Shown: positions 1-7,844 of the stretch, in pieces
Numbering within the stretch: position 1 is the first letter of the stretch
Layout: each line of letters begins with the position of its first letter
Virus record (IMG/VR): IMGVR_UViG_3300036715_000697
Location: 1-27,794 of that record
Source of the DNA: a virus
Reading direction: 5' to 3' (one strand)
DNA: 27,794 nt
Notes under the pieces: model-generated
The model's input: the letters and a program-made list of their open reading frames with translations, nothing else
Databases searched by the model: none
What the model was told of the DNA's origin: nothing
Program-made: the position numbers and the translations under genes

Positions 1-259
1 CCGTGTAATTAAATACAACGTCATCAAGCACTAAGTCTTGGCTTACGCGCTGGCGATAATCTGAGTCCGTCTCTGCTGATAGTAGCAACGGAATACCCGT
101 AGCGTATCCCATATCGGATTCCGCAAACGAGCGATAACCACCAATGTTAGCTGCACCAGTCAATGAATTAGTTTCAGTGATAACTTTAGCCAATCCACCT
201 GTAACTACCTCTTGCGCCACGCCTGAAATAGCGCCTCTTACAATTGAATCTATACCCAT
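1..259 (-). CDS. Phage structural protein of unknown function, C-terminus beyond left edge
   Basis: An ATG at 259 opens a frame that runs without a stop to the left edge, giving 86 visible residues starting MGIDSIVRGAISGVAQEVV. The N-terminal part is rich in small and hydrophobic residues (about residues 4-35). The following part is more polar (ETDSDYRQRVSQDLVLDDV). It lies 12 bases downstream of the 97-aa gene in the same late minus-strand operon, after the tail or appendage genes, so a virion role is likely by position. The segment mentioning a YRQRV stretch is loosely reminiscent of baseplate J-like proteins, but this is not enough to name it. The start is supported by an AGAGG-type ribosome binding site just upstream on the minus strand. 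Confidence 0.75.
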   Translation of the reverse strand, partial: MGIDSIVRGAISGVAQEVVTGGLAKVITETNSLTGAANIGGYRSFAESDMGYATGIPLLLSAETDSDYRQRVSQDLVLDDVVFNYT

Positions 260-271
260 GATATTACCTCT

Positions 272-565
272 TTAGTCTGCCCAGACATAGCGCACAGTCC
301 ATGTTCCGGTAAGTTTGTGAATAGAACGTGCGTAAATAGTAAAACCTGTTGCTGCTGTCGGAGTGCTACAAGAAAGATTAGCTAACGACTCTAGGTAACG
401 ATGATCGCTGGCAGTGTGATTAGAGCTAGTATCGTCTGCCATAACATACGCTTCAGCCTTGCTAGTCGCACTAATTGTAGTGAGTCCCGTTACTGCAACC
501 GATGCTTCGTTAGCTCCGGGATGTGCCCCAAAATCGATAGTTGCTGTACCTGTTCCATTAGCCAT
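272..565 (-). CDS. Small conserved phage structural protein (97 aa)
   Basis: This 97-residue protein has a Thr/Ser/Ala-rich, beta-strand-like composition (IDFGAHPGANEASVAVTG early, WTVRYVW at the end). I recognise this pattern as a small protein often found beside tail or appendage genes of proteobacterial phages; no biochemical function is known to me. Its ATG overlaps the TAA stop of the LamG-like gene by one base (TAATG), so translation is probably coupled. A small beta-sandwich partner of the preceding appendage protein is an inference from composition and position only. Confidence 0.75.
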   Translation of the reverse strand: MANGTGTATIDFGAHPGANEASVAVTGLTTISATSKAEAYVMADDTSSNHTASDHRYLESLANLSCSTPTAATGFTIYARSIHKLTGTWTVRYVWAD

Positions 566-1644
566 TAGCTACTCGTCAGCGTAACGCTGATCGCCCCCGC
601 AATAATTGTCGCAATCTCACCAGAAGTGAGCGTTTGTGTGTACAGCGTAATCGTGGGTGTTAGTGCATGTGTACGAGTCATAATTGTTGTTGCTCCTTGC
701 TTCAGAATTACTGTCAGGGTTGAAGCATTATCGCTTGACGCCCTATAACTTAATGTCTGATTTGCACCGCCCGGAAATGCTGTGTTGTCTAATACCATTT
801 CGCAAGTTGAACCAGAAGCCACGCTGATGAACTCTGCGTCACTTGCTACTGACTCATTAACTGCTGCGGATAATGTTCCTGCTGTACTTGCCCATGCACC
901 TGTGCTTGTATCTGATGTGGGTCTGCCTAGTGTTGGGAGAGAGACGTTTGCATAACTAACTAATCTGCGCTGTGGTGCGAATAATTGCCAAGGATTTGAG
1001 GAGAGCGATACAGGGTCAACTGTTCCTTGGATATACGCGAATAGGGATATGTTACCTGTAAAGTATGACGTAGCATTTTCTCTACTACCAATATATGTAT
1101 TGGTAGGAGTCGTTGATATAGAAGCAGTTGCTGACACTGTACCCGATGCCTCTATACCATCGATGTACATGAACCATGCAGCACCATCATAACCTACGCA
1201 AGCTTTATAAGTTTTTCCATTGACCTGTGCGTTAGCAGCTAGCTTTCTTGGGGATACAGTGGTTCCAGTCGCTCCAGATAATAACGTTAACTTTCCTGCT
1301 GAGCCGAACATAATGACGACACAAGTTGTGCCCACCGACCATACAGCTATGCGCTGGGCAGTACCAATTGTGTCGCACCTAAAGACGAATGTGGCCGCCC
1401 ATGGTTTAGTAGGATCGACCCAACTTGGAGTTGTAAACACACCATTTTCTGAGGACGCTGCAATGAACTTTCTAGTTGTACCTAATAAACCCACGTCCAA
1501 AGACGTTCCGGTATAAGTGACTTTAGTTCCTGTACCAAAAATATCATACTCAGAAACACCAAGCAGGAACCCATAAGCTCTGGACGCAATTGGGGCTGCC
1601 TTACAAATACTTTGCGGTTGGCTTGTGCGTGGGGCTATAGCCAT
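565..1644 (-). CDS. LamG/concanavalin-like phage appendage protein
   Basis: This 359-residue protein appears to have two parts. Residues about 60-215 resemble a LamG/laminin-G-like jelly roll: alternating strands, a central ATFVFRCD strand, the segment GAAWFMYIDG, and an NTYIGSRE-type closing strand. It is followed by the motif SLSSNPWQLFAPQRR, a linker I recognise from many phage LamG-type proteins. Residues about 240-359 form a second Ser/Thr-rich, Ig- or carbohydrate-binding-like beta domain. Such proteins usually sit on the tail or capsid surface and bind glycans or the host surface. The gene sits late in the structural operon, with one base between the preceding stop codon and this ATG. 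Receptor binding is an inference; a capsid or tail decoration role is the alternative. Confidence 0.8.
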   Translation of the reverse strand: MAIAPRTSQPQSICKAAPIASRAYGFLLGVSEYDIFGTGTKVTYTGTSLDVGLLGTTRKFIAASSENGVFTTPSWVDPTKPWAATFVFRCDTIGTAQRIAVWSVGTTCVVIMFGSAGKLTLLSGATGTTVSPRKLAANAQVNGKTYKACVGYDGAAWFMYIDGIEASGTVSATASISTTPTNTYIGSRENATSYFTGNISLFAYIQGTVDPVSLSSNPWQLFAPQRRLVSYANVSLPTLGRPTSDTSTGAWASTAGTLSAAVNESVASDAEFISVASGSTCEMVLDNTAFPGGANQTLSYRASSDNASTLTVILKQGATTIMTRTHALTPTITLYTQTLTSGEIATIIAGAISVTLTSS

Positions 1645-1645
1645 A

Positions 1646-2095
1646 CTAAGCTACCGTATTGCTGATTTCAGAAGTACGAACGGTTCCAGAAGTGAGCGCA
1701 ACGCCAAGATCATTTTTTAGGATGACTTTAAAAGCATAAGGAACATAGCCCAAGGCATTAAGTACGCTAAATGTTCCAGTCTGAGTGACGGACGATGTGT
1801 TCATTGGAACAGTACCTAAGAAACGCAAGTTAGTTTCATCTGTCGTCGTTGTACCAGAAGTCGGCCCCGATCGGAAAGTAGAGCCATCCAAAGATTCTTG
1901 AATAAACGCGACAAGCTGCTTGTTACCTGCGGGCGTGCCAGTCGTAGCCGCACTAACTTCCACAATAACATCGACAGGTTGATTAGTGTTGGGAGTGTAC
2001 GTATTTGACGCAATATATGTGGCGGAAGCAAGTGTAGCTAAACCGGTAGTGGTTAGGGCTACTGGTGCTGCTACAATTTGTTTTACGGTGGCCAT
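1646..2095 (-). CDS. Putative tail/virion structural protein (149 aa)
   Basis: The protein has 149 residues, is rich in Thr, Ser, Val and Ala, and has few charged residues. It alternates strands such as DVIVEVSAATTG, LVAFIQESLDGS and AFKVILKNDLG, which suggests an all-beta fold. The ATG overlaps the upstream gene's TAA (TAATG at 2093-2097). Its place between a 132-aa protein and the LamG-like protein argues for a small tail or appendage component. I cannot assign it to a named family. Confidence 0.75.
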   Translation of the reverse strand: MATVKQIVAAPVALTTTGLATLASATYIASNTYTPNTNQPVDVIVEVSAATTGTPAGNKQLVAFIQESLDGSTFRSGPTSGTTTTDETNLRFLGTVPMNTSSVTQTGTFSVLNALGYVPYAFKVILKNDLGVALTSGTVRTSEISNTVA

Positions 2096-2493
2096 TACAG
2101 TCCTTCCAGTGCTTGCGCGATCTGTGTTGCAGATACAGGGTCATCTGCGAAGCCCAACGCCTGCATGTTCGCAATACCTTGTGCGTAGGTGGGAAGTGCT
2201 ACGGCTAACGCATCCATTTGAGTTTGTAGATATGCGTTGCCCAAATCGAGCCTTCCAGCATTAATGAGAACCATCGTCCATTTAATGTTGGCATTCGACG
2301 CGCCCATGGATTCCAGCGTGTCTAGAAAATCACCACCCAGCCCATTAAACTCAGAAAGGAAAGTACCTACGCCTACCTCTGTTTTAATGCGCTTAGTGCG
2401 ACCTACAGAGACGAGTGCAGCGATTGCACCATCGTCTCTGTTAGCCAGCATTTCTGCTGTGCATTTAGCTTGGATTTCAGCGAGGAGGGTCAT
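2095..2493 (-). CDS. Conserved phage protein, mostly helical (132 aa)
   Basis: The 132-residue sequence (MTLLAEIQAKCTAEMLANRD...) is predominantly helical by eye, with an acidic to neutral N-terminal helix, a RTKRIKTEVGVGTF basic patch and an Ala-rich C-terminus. It differs in character from the beta-rich proteins on either side, so it may act as an assembly factor or chaperone or as an inner tail component. The ATG overlaps the upstream stop by one base (TAATG), and the AGGAGG-like site in the end of the upstream gene supports this start. No named family was recognised. Confidence 0.75.
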   Translation of the reverse strand: MTLLAEIQAKCTAEMLANRDDGAIAALVSVGRTKRIKTEVGVGTFLSEFNGLGGDFLDTLESMGASNANIKWTMVLINAGRLDLGNAYLQTQMDALAVALPTYAQGIANMQALGFADDPVSATQIAQALEGL

Positions 2494-2957
2494 TATGCAA
2501 ACCGGATTAAACTAGTCGCGTCAGCTACCGCTGGCATCGTTGCTGTGAACGTGCCTGCTGTCGAAGTGATCGTACCGCCGAAGTCGAATACCGCGACGAC
2601 CTTGTTAGATTTTGACGAGTTGTAAATCATTGCGCCGATTGCCGAAATTGTCGAAGCTGCCCATGTCGGCGTAGTAAAGTCCAAGCGTGCTGGCGTAGAG
2701 CCATTTGTCTGTGTGATGGAGAAGCCAGTCAATGTAGTGCCGCCTGCTGTGTAGCCAGTACCAACGACTTCATCCGTACCGAGGTTGGCTGTAGTTGGCG
2801 ACCCCGTGCCGGGTGTACCTGCATTTGTCACCAGGTTGCCATAGGTGCCAGCTGCGCCGACTTTAATTAACGCGATCTTGTAGACATCTGCTGCGGCGTG
2901 CGTGCCAGCTAGAACTTCTGCTTTATACGAACCTGCGATTGCTGTTGTGATAGTCAT
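2493..2957 (-). CDS. Putative virion structural protein, beta-rich (154 aa)
   Basis: This 154-residue protein is rich in Gly, Thr, Ala and Ser with repeated short strands and glycine turns, and almost no charged residues after position 35. The early segment YKAEVLAGTHAAADVYKIALI and the later IGAMIYNSS-x-VVAVFDFGG pattern are typical of small phage structural proteins next to tail genes. The start is preceded by AAGGA about six bases upstream on the minus strand. It is the only gene of this sub-cluster separated from its upstream neighbour by a real gap (nine bases). Function is inferred from position. Confidence 0.75.
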   Translation of the reverse strand: MTITTAIAGSYKAEVLAGTHAAADVYKIALIKVGAAGTYGNLVTNAGTPGTGSPTTANLGTDEVVGTGYTAGGTTLTGFSITQTNGSTPARLDFTTPTWAASTISAIGAMIYNSSKSNKVVAVFDFGGTITSTAGTFTATMPAVADATSLIRFA

Positions 2958-2966
2958 GGTGAATCC

Positions 2967-3569
2967 TTACGTTGTAGTGATTTCGTTGTTGAATGTGACT
3001 ACGCCTGAGTGCAGTGCTGTAACCGTCCCTGATGCGCTTACCAGCTCCAGGTCATACACGCCTAGTGACGCTGTAATTGCTGCCGTAATCGCGGCTGTAA
3101 CTGTAAGTGTGATGGTGTAATTAACTGTACTAATTGCGATGCAGGAGTTCGTCGTATCGAGTCGTAAAATCTCTGTACCTCCGACCTTGTCCTTAACTGA
3201 CATACGGGCGGTAAATCCGGCCAAATCGACAGGTGTGTTGTACTGGAGATAGCCGCCGCTCGTGTAAGCGGTAAAGTCAGCAGAGTTGATCGTATTGACT
3301 GACACGGTATTTGATGTAAGAACATCAATCTTGTTGTAATCTGAGGTCTTCAGAGGGCTGTTTTTGGCATTGATCTGGGTCATACCCTTAACCGATACGA
3401 TCGCTGCTCTCCAGCCGTTAGGGATGCCGTGTGCAGTACTGGTAATGACTACCGGGGCTGCCTTCGTAATCGCCGTGATGGCACTGTAGATGATCGGAGC
3501 AGATTCCCAACGCACCACGTGTAGAAAATCCTTACCCTTGTCGATCGTTAGGTCGAGTTCTGTCGCCAT
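2967..3569 (-). CDS. Conserved phage tail/appendage protein, beta-sandwich type (200 aa)
   Basis: The protein has 200 residues. Residues 1-25 (LDLTIDKGKDFLHVVRW) and 125-200 (VDLAGFTARMSVKDKVGG ... GVYDLELVSASG) form the pattern seen in BppU-like or Ig-like upper baseplate and fibre-anchoring proteins: a first strand pair, a GYTARM-type strand, then G-VYDLEL and a final strand. An inserted region (about residues 32-115) contains AHGIPNGWRAAIVSVKGM and a TSGGYLQYNTP loop. I recognise this architecture from conserved phage proteins beside head-tail adaptors, without a proven function. It overlaps the upstream adaptor gene by one base (TAATG), so the two products are probably made together. Confidence 0.75.
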   Translation of the reverse strand: MATELDLTIDKGKDFLHVVRWESAPIIYSAITAITKAAPVVITSTAHGIPNGWRAAIVSVKGMTQINAKNSPLKTSDYNKIDVLTSNTVSVNTINSADFTAYTSGGYLQYNTPVDLAGFTARMSVKDKVGGTEILRLDTTNSCIAISTVNYTITLTVTAAITAAITASLGVYDLELVSASGTVTALHSGVVTFNNEITTT

Positions 3570-4216
3570 TAGATGCCCCCGTACGCGACGACACGCGTTT
3601 TATGACGGGCGCGATCGCCCTCGTTCTTGGCCCATGCCGTATAGCGGCTAAATTCTTCTTTCAGGTTCTGCGCCTTACTCCGATCCATGGTCTCAGCATC
3701 CTGCTTGCTGTAGGCACGGTACCGCATCCAGAGGCCAAGGCCATCTTTGTGGTGGTCTGCGACCTCAAGTTTCTGGTCGGCGTCTGTGATGTTCTTGAGA
3801 GGTAAGCGGTCTACCATCAGGCTGATCGTGTCGGCGATGCTGGCAACTGGCCAGACGCGTACTGAGTTCTCTTCCATACCGATGATGAGCAGCTTGACTG
3901 GCCCTACGCGCCCGTCGAAACGGATGCCCTCGGCCTTCAGATCTTCGTAATTGACGACTTTTAGCGGGCTGCCGTCGGACAGGTAGGCTTCGCGGATTTT
4001 GAGGATCAGCGGGCTGCGTGCTATCCATTCGGTGCCGATGCTAACGCTAAGCGATGTGATAGAGGACGAGGCGTCACCCAGCCCTCCTACCTCGCGACAG
4101 AACTGCTTCTGGGCACTGTCGATGTAGGAGTAGACCTCTGTGTCTGACCACAGGTAGGGCAGCTCTACGTCAACGACATCCAGACGAAATTGTTCGAGCA
4201 GTTCTGTGCTGAGCAT
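3569..4216 (-). CDS. Head-tail adaptor/connector protein
   Basis: The 215-residue protein is mainly helical at both ends. An N-terminal segment with LPYLWSDTEVYSYIDSAQKQFCRE matches the first helices of phage adaptor proteins (gp7/gp6-type connector families), which form the ring beneath the portal. The C-terminal half contains DHHKDGLGLWMRYRAYSKQDAETMDRSKA, the helical hairpin commonly seen in these proteins. The position, downstream of the capsid genes and before tail proteins, fits an adaptor that attaches to the portal and receives the tail. The start lies on the previous stop (TAATG). Family assignment comes from pattern recognition; length and context agree. Confidence 0.7.
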   Translation of the reverse strand: MLSTELLEQFRLDVVDVELPYLWSDTEVYSYIDSAQKQFCREVGGLGDASSSITSLSVSIGTEWIARSPLILKIREAYLSDGSPLKVVNYEDLKAEGIRFDGRVGPVKLLIIGMEENSVRVWPVASIADTISLMVDRLPLKNITDADQKLEVADHHKDGLGLWMRYRAYSKQDAETMDRSKAQNLKEEFSRYTAWAKNEGDRARHKTRVVAYGGI

Positions 4217-4611
4217 TATGCTTGCTCTCTTTCGATTTCTTTATGGCGTTCCCACGCTTCGTCGCGTTCTGCTGCGCTGATTTCGAAGCCGATAAAGTTG
4301 GTAATGCGCTTAGCGTGCGGTGCACCACCAGAAGTGAAGTCAGTCGGGATATTGGTCAACACCATCTTCGCGATCGCACCCAGGATCGCCTGCTGGCGCT
4401 CATGTGAGTCGGTTGGGAACTCTGGTTTAGGGGCGTCTTCGAACACCTGTTTTACTTCTTCTTTGTCTGCATCTGAACAAGCTTGAGCGCCTAGTGCCAT
4501 GCAGGCCTGTACATGGGACGGATGAATGTTTTGTGGGACACCCTTCACAAAAACTATGTACGCCATACCAGCTGTAATAGCAGCGTTGCGATTAATGACC
4601 ATCTTTGGCAT
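4216..4611 (-). CDS. Small hypothetical phage protein (131 aa)
   Basis: This 131-residue protein has a short beta start (MPKMVINRNAAITAGMAYIVFVKGVPQNI) followed by helical, charged stretches and a C-terminus rich in Glu and Arg (RDEAWERHKEIEREQA). AACAGGAG lies seven bases upstream of the ATG on the minus strand, a strong ribosome binding site. It sits between the decoration-like protein and the adaptor, where phages often encode small neck or capsid-associated proteins. I do not recognise the family. Confidence 0.7.
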   Translation of the reverse strand: MPKMVINRNAAITAGMAYIVFVKGVPQNIHPSHVQACMALGAQACSDADKEEVKQVFEDAPKPEFPTDSHERQQAILGAIAKMVLTNIPTDFTSGGAPHAKRITNFIGFEISAAERDEAWERHKEIEREQA

Positions 4612-4631
4612 GTCAATCTCCTGTTAAGAAC

Positions 4632-4652
4632 GCAGGGGCGAAATGCCCCTGC
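4632..4652 (-). terminator. Perfect GC-rich hairpin between capsid-decoration gene and neck genes
   Basis: GCAGGGGC at 4632-4639 pairs perfectly with GCCCCTGC at 4645-4652 around a five-base loop. Transcribed on the minus strand it lies 14 bases after the stop of the 144-aa gene and is followed by GTTCTTAAC, not a clean T-run. It is therefore a weak terminator, an attenuator, or a 3' stabiliser that would keep capsid-gene mRNA above that of downstream genes. The expression effect is inference. Confidence 0.45.
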
Positions 4653-4666
4653 TATTCAAGTGCTTC

Positions 4667-5101
4667 TTACAACGCGTAGTCCGCTTGACCGTCAGTCACG
4701 TACATCACGCGCAGGGTAAGTTTCCCGGCAGTGGCTGTAGCAACCGTCGGCGCAACCGTGAGGCGGATACCAGTAGTGACCGCTGTGCGGAAACCAGTCG
4801 GTACCAGTGCGGTAGAAGCCGCTGTGGTCTTATCAGTTGCTCCTAAGTAGCGGGTAGCAGAACTTGCGTCGCCGACCGAGACATTGTAAGCGGTAGAACC
4901 GGTTACAGCCGTATCAGTAACGAGCGAGCCGCCGATAACTACTGAGTTAATGGGCATTGGAGCCACATCAAACACGTGGGTAGCGACAGTTGCGAAACCG
5001 TCGATTACGCCTGATGTATTGACCATCGTGTCCACAATGTTGAACACGAACTCCAACTCTTTTACGTCCTGCGCTGAGCGCGCTGCGATGATTAGGGCCA
5101 T
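4667..5101 (-). CDS. Putative capsid decoration/head protein
   Basis: The 144-residue protein directly follows the major capsid gene with a ten-base gap. Its N-terminus (MALIIAARSAQDVKELEFVFNIVD) is charged. The remainder is a Val/Thr/Ala-rich beta protein with repeated TAVTG- and TVATATAGKLT-type strands, like small capsid cement proteins. AAGGAG is placed about seven bases before the ATG. A strong site and the location next to the capsid gene suggest a protein needed in many copies. A tail-tube-like or head-completion protein is possible but less favoured. Confidence 0.7.
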   Translation of the reverse strand: MALIIAARSAQDVKELEFVFNIVDTMVNTSGVIDGFATVATHVFDVAPMPINSVVIGGSLVTDTAVTGSTAYNVSVGDASSATRYLGATDKTTAASTALVPTGFRTAVTTGIRLTVAPTVATATAGKLTLRVMYVTDGQADYAL

Positions 5102-5111
5102 GAGGTTCTCC

Positions 5112-6224
5112 TTATTGACCTACGATGCAACGCAAGACGCCGAAATCTTCGGTAGTACCTGAGTAGATCGAGTTGAAGACAGGCTTTTTGAAGCCCATGA
5201 TTTTGGATACCGAGATACCATGCTGATTGTCATAGTCGAAATCTTTCTCGACCCATGTGGAATCACCGATATCTGCGAAGCCCAACGCTTGTGCGCCACA
5301 GAACAGGGCATAACCACCATTCAACGTGTTGCCTGAACCCCACTTGGTTGTGCCGATGTTGTTCGGTACATGGCGATATTCATGCAAGACGACACCGTCA
5401 ATTGGTGTACCGATATCACCTGTGAACAGGGCGTTGTCACGACCGCGTGCAGCAGCATAGCGCTGAGCAGCGAGGTAGTTAGCATCGAGCTTCAAGCGAG
5501 CCATCATCTGAGGAGTTAGGAACAGGTGATACACCTCTTCGCCGTCACCCGTCTTGATACCGCGAATGAATTCATCCTTGGCGTAGGCTTTCAGCTGCAC
5601 GATCATGTCCCATGATGGCATATCGCCGATCACCAGATCCGATGTGGCGTTATTACCTGTGACAGAAGTGCGCAAACCGGAGGCTGCGGACCATTTCACT
5701 GCGCGGCGTGCCGATGTTGCTGTCACGTCTGCTGCGAACTCCAGACTAGGGAAATCAGAGCCAATGCGTGATCCACCGTTGGTTTTCAGCGTGTATGACA
5801 AACCAGCGAGCGTCAAGAACGCTAATTGGTCGGTACGCTCAGCTAACCAGTAGGCCAGTACATTTTTGGAATTGCCACGGAACTCGACAATCGACTTCTG
5901 GTCAGCGATGCGACCTTCAGATCGGTTAGCGTGACGTAATTGATCGATACGGATGACCTGATCGTACGTCTTCATCGCCTCTTCATTACCCTCTAGGGTA
6001 CGATCACCAGCGACGCCGTCGCCTTCAAGATCGGCCAGTAAGGTAATGACAGCACGTGCGCCCTTCTCGTCTTTTTTCAGCTCTGTTACGTGCTGAACCA
6101 TCGAGTTGGCATCGGAGCCTAGGAATTTGTTTAAGAACATCTGGTTGCGTGCTGCTTTCCAGAGGTCCTTAGACCAGACTGTTTTTTGCTCGGTCGTTAA
6201 GAGACCGAAATTGGTTAGGGCCAT
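5112..6224 (-). CDS. Major capsid protein, N4-gp56/DUF4043-like
   Basis: The 370-residue protein begins MALTNFGLLTTEQKTVWSKD and has the long helix plus extended-loop start typical of this HK97-fold capsid group. Recognisable features are the AVITLLADLEGDGVAGD strand and loop (residues about 60-76), the YDQVIRIDQLRHANRSEG segment, and the AYWLAERTDQLAFLTLAGLSY spine helix (about 124-144). A C-terminal DFGVLRCIVG closing strand follows. These match the DUF4043/N4-gp56 capsid family, which builds the icosahedral shell. GGAGG stands about six bases before the ATG. A 142-base gap upstream, the largest within the late operon, contains motifs shared with the terminase promoter region, so this gene may have its own promoter. 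Confidence 0.88.
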   Translation of the reverse strand: MALTNFGLLTTEQKTVWSKDLWKAARNQMFLNKFLGSDANSMVQHVTELKKDEKGARAVITLLADLEGDGVAGDRTLEGNEEAMKTYDQVIRIDQLRHANRSEGRIADQKSIVEFRGNSKNVLAYWLAERTDQLAFLTLAGLSYTLKTNGGSRIGSDFPSLEFAADVTATSARRAVKWSAASGLRTSVTGNNATSDLVIGDMPSWDMIVQLKAYAKDEFIRGIKTGDGEEVYHLFLTPQMMARLKLDANYLAAQRYAAARGRDNALFTGDIGTPIDGVVLHEYRHVPNNIGTTKWGSGNTLNGGYALFCGAQALGFADIGDSTWVEKDFDYDNQHGISVSKIMGFKKPVFNSIYSGTTEDFGVLRCIVGQ

Positions 6225-6366
6225 TTGGCACCTCCATTAGATTGATTGAAATAAGTTGCTGTACTACTGGCGTCGAATTTCGTTTCGATCTAACGGAGTG
6301 TGCCTTGTCGCGGCTCTAACGTATGTGCGTGACTCTAATACGATTCAGACAAGAGTGCAAGATAAA
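6225..6366 (-). promoter_or_regulatory. Control region upstream of the capsid gene with RTTAGASYCRCG motifs
   Basis: This is the only sizeable gap in the late operon. Read on the minus strand it holds ATTAGAGTCACGC (6327-6339) and GTTAGAGCCGCG (6309-6320), and a weaker GTTAGATCG at about 6283-6291. The first two resemble GTTAGACTCGCGC at 12193-12205, just before the small terminase start. No convincing sigma-70 -35/-10 pair was found, so a phage-specific activator or promoter element is the likely reading. The region ends in a strong GGAGG ribosome binding site for the capsid gene. Confidence 0.45.
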
Positions 6367-7350
6367 TTAGATAGTGTCGCCACGTGCCTTTGATTTATCT
6401 GCTTCAGATACCTTGTCAAACTGCGCCTGACTCATCTTCCCGATGGTCGCAGCGGTCAGCGAGGCGCCTACCTTGTCACTATCAAGGCCAGTCTTCGATA
6501 GGTCTGCTGGCTGGCGGTTCGCTGCGTCGACGTTACGCTTCAGGCCCTGCGCCTTGCGCTCCTTAGCGACCTGCTCTGCTGTCACACGCGCGTCAACCTC
6601 GGTGGCAGTACGCTGCTTGCCCGTCTCCGGTGCCCCCATCACGTACTTTACCGCCTTCTGTAGTGCTGCCGAGCGCTCCAGGCCGTTCTTGGCGAAGCCG
6701 CTGAACAGATCCATTACCTCGGCTGCCTTGCTGTCGTTATAGTCATCAGAATCGATGTTCAGCTCTGGGTAGGCTTCCTCTATGCGGGAAACTGTGGTGT
6801 CATACTTGACGCGCTCATAGGCCTGGGCTGACGCCGCTTCTGCCTTCATGTCGGCCTTGGCGTCACCGATTGAGCGCTCTAGGCGGCGGATATCGCCCAT
6901 GAGTTTCGCTGCGTCCTTCAACTCGCCCTTACCTAGCAGTTCGTTGTATTCGGTCTCCATCGAGATCAATTTGTCCTCAGTGGCATTGATGCTCTCGTTG
7001 GTTTGGGCGATGGCAGCACCCTGCTTTAGCCGGGCGTTCTCCGCTACCAGCGCGTCACGCTCGACCCGGTTCTTCTCCAGGATCGCTTGGTGACGAGCCA
7101 AAGGAATCCGCGTGTCTTTCTTAGCGGACTTGTCCTCCTTCTCTTCCTTCTCTTCTTCCTTCTCGTCACCTTTGTCTTTGATTTTGGCGACCTCGTCGGC
7201 TACGTCGGCCGCAGCCTTGGCTGCTTCATCTTCATCTTCGTCTGTCGCTTCAAAGGCGTCGCCTCTGTCGGTCGCGCCACCGCCGTCGGCGTCCCCGAAA
7301 GACATAAAAAAAGGTGATAACAAGTACTGGAGTAATTTTGGATATTTCAT
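6367..7350 (-). CDS. Capsid scaffolding protein
   Basis: The 327-residue protein is highly charged and helical. After a short hydrophobic start, residues about 19-85 are extremely acidic then mixed Lys/Glu (DEDEDEAAKAAADVADEV, then a Glu/Lys-only stretch). Coiled-coil segments follow (LEKNRVERDALVAENARLKQ; ISMETEYNELLGKGELKDAAKL), and the C-terminus is basic to neutral. This composition, and its place immediately before the capsid gene and after the portal, is that of phage scaffolds, which direct shell assembly and leave before packaging. AGGA is positioned about nine bases before ATG 7350; an internal ATG at about residue 16 lacks a good site. No protease domain is visible. Confidence 0.82.
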   Translation of the reverse strand: MKYPKLLQYLLSPFFMSFGDADGGGATDRGDAFEATDEDEDEAAKAAADVADEVAKIKDKGDEKEEEKEEKEDKSAKKDTRIPLARHQAILEKNRVERDALVAENARLKQGAAIAQTNESINATEDKLISMETEYNELLGKGELKDAAKLMGDIRRLERSIGDAKADMKAEAASAQAYERVKYDTTVSRIEEAYPELNIDSDDYNDSKAAEVMDLFSGFAKNGLERSAALQKAVKYVMGAPETGKQRTATEVDARVTAEQVAKERKAQGLKRNVDAANRQPADLSKTGLDSDKVGASLTAATIGKMSQAQFDKVSEADKSKARGDTI

Positions 7351-7360
7351 GGTCTGTGTC

Positions 7361-7603
7361 CTAGTGAGTTAAGATAAGTGAGGCTGGTTCTGGGTGGTTC
7401 TTGAGGTGGTTCTCGCTGCGCTCAGCGCGCAGGTCTTCATATAACAACTGGATTGCTTCCTCTGGCATGCTGAGCAGCGCGTCGCAGTCCCATTCGATAC
7501 CTCCGGGTGTCAGGATGGCCATCTTCAAATCAAGGTAGCGCTTAGCCGTGGTCTCGGAGGGGAAGCCGACGCCGACAATGGCGTCCATGCAGAGTAGTTT
7601 CAT
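7361..7603 (-). CDS. Small hypothetical protein between portal and scaffold (80 aa)
   Basis: The 80-residue sequence starts MKLLCMDAIVGVGFPSETTAKRYLDL and contains a helical, acidic central part (PEEAIQLLYEDLRAERSE). Its ATG overlaps the end of the upstream 80-aa gene by four bases, indicating coupled translation. Nothing identifies a function. Location suggests a capsid-assembly accessory, or simply a small inserted gene. Confidence 0.65.
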   Translation of the reverse strand: MKLLCMDAIVGVGFPSETTAKRYLDLKMAILTPGGIEWDCDALLSMPEEAIQLLYEDLRAERSENHLKNHPEPASLILTH

Positions 7604-7842
7604 GATACCACCTCTTTTTTCTCTTTGGGTGGTAGGCCGTTCGGATTCTGCTCAGACACTAGGGCGCATACGTGCTGCGCTGATCTGTCTTTTGCCCAGT
7701 ACCGCAAGACTGCTGCGGATTTTTCCACCGTGTCCGCGACATCTTCGTTTTTGGTGCATTCATAAGTAGTGGTCTGCTGTAGCGTACACCCGCAATCTAG
7801 TTTTATGATTAACTCCATCCTTATACCAGTACATGTCTTCAT
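7600..7842 (-). CDS. Small hypothetical protein downstream of portal (80 aa)
   Basis: The 80-residue sequence contains a CGC pair near position 18-20, a further Cys at 29 (YECTKN) and one at 59. It could bind a metal or form disulfides, though the spacing is not a standard zinc motif. AGGAAATT lies about eight bases before ATG 7842, and a second possible start (MELIIK) lies seven codons inside. It begins two bases after the portal stop codon and overlaps the next gene. Function unknown. Confidence 0.65.
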   Translation of the reverse strand: MKTCTGIRMELIIKLDCGCTLQQTTTYECTKNEDVADTVEKSAAVLRYWAKDRSAQHVCALVSEQNPNGLPPKEKKEVVS

Positions 7843-7844
7843 AT

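Noticed and set aside
2237-2515. Plus-strand open frames overlapping the late structural genes (for example 1220-1516, 2237-2515, 7087-7372)
   Set aside because: All are antisense to genes in a continuous, coupled minus-strand operon and lack ribosome sites.
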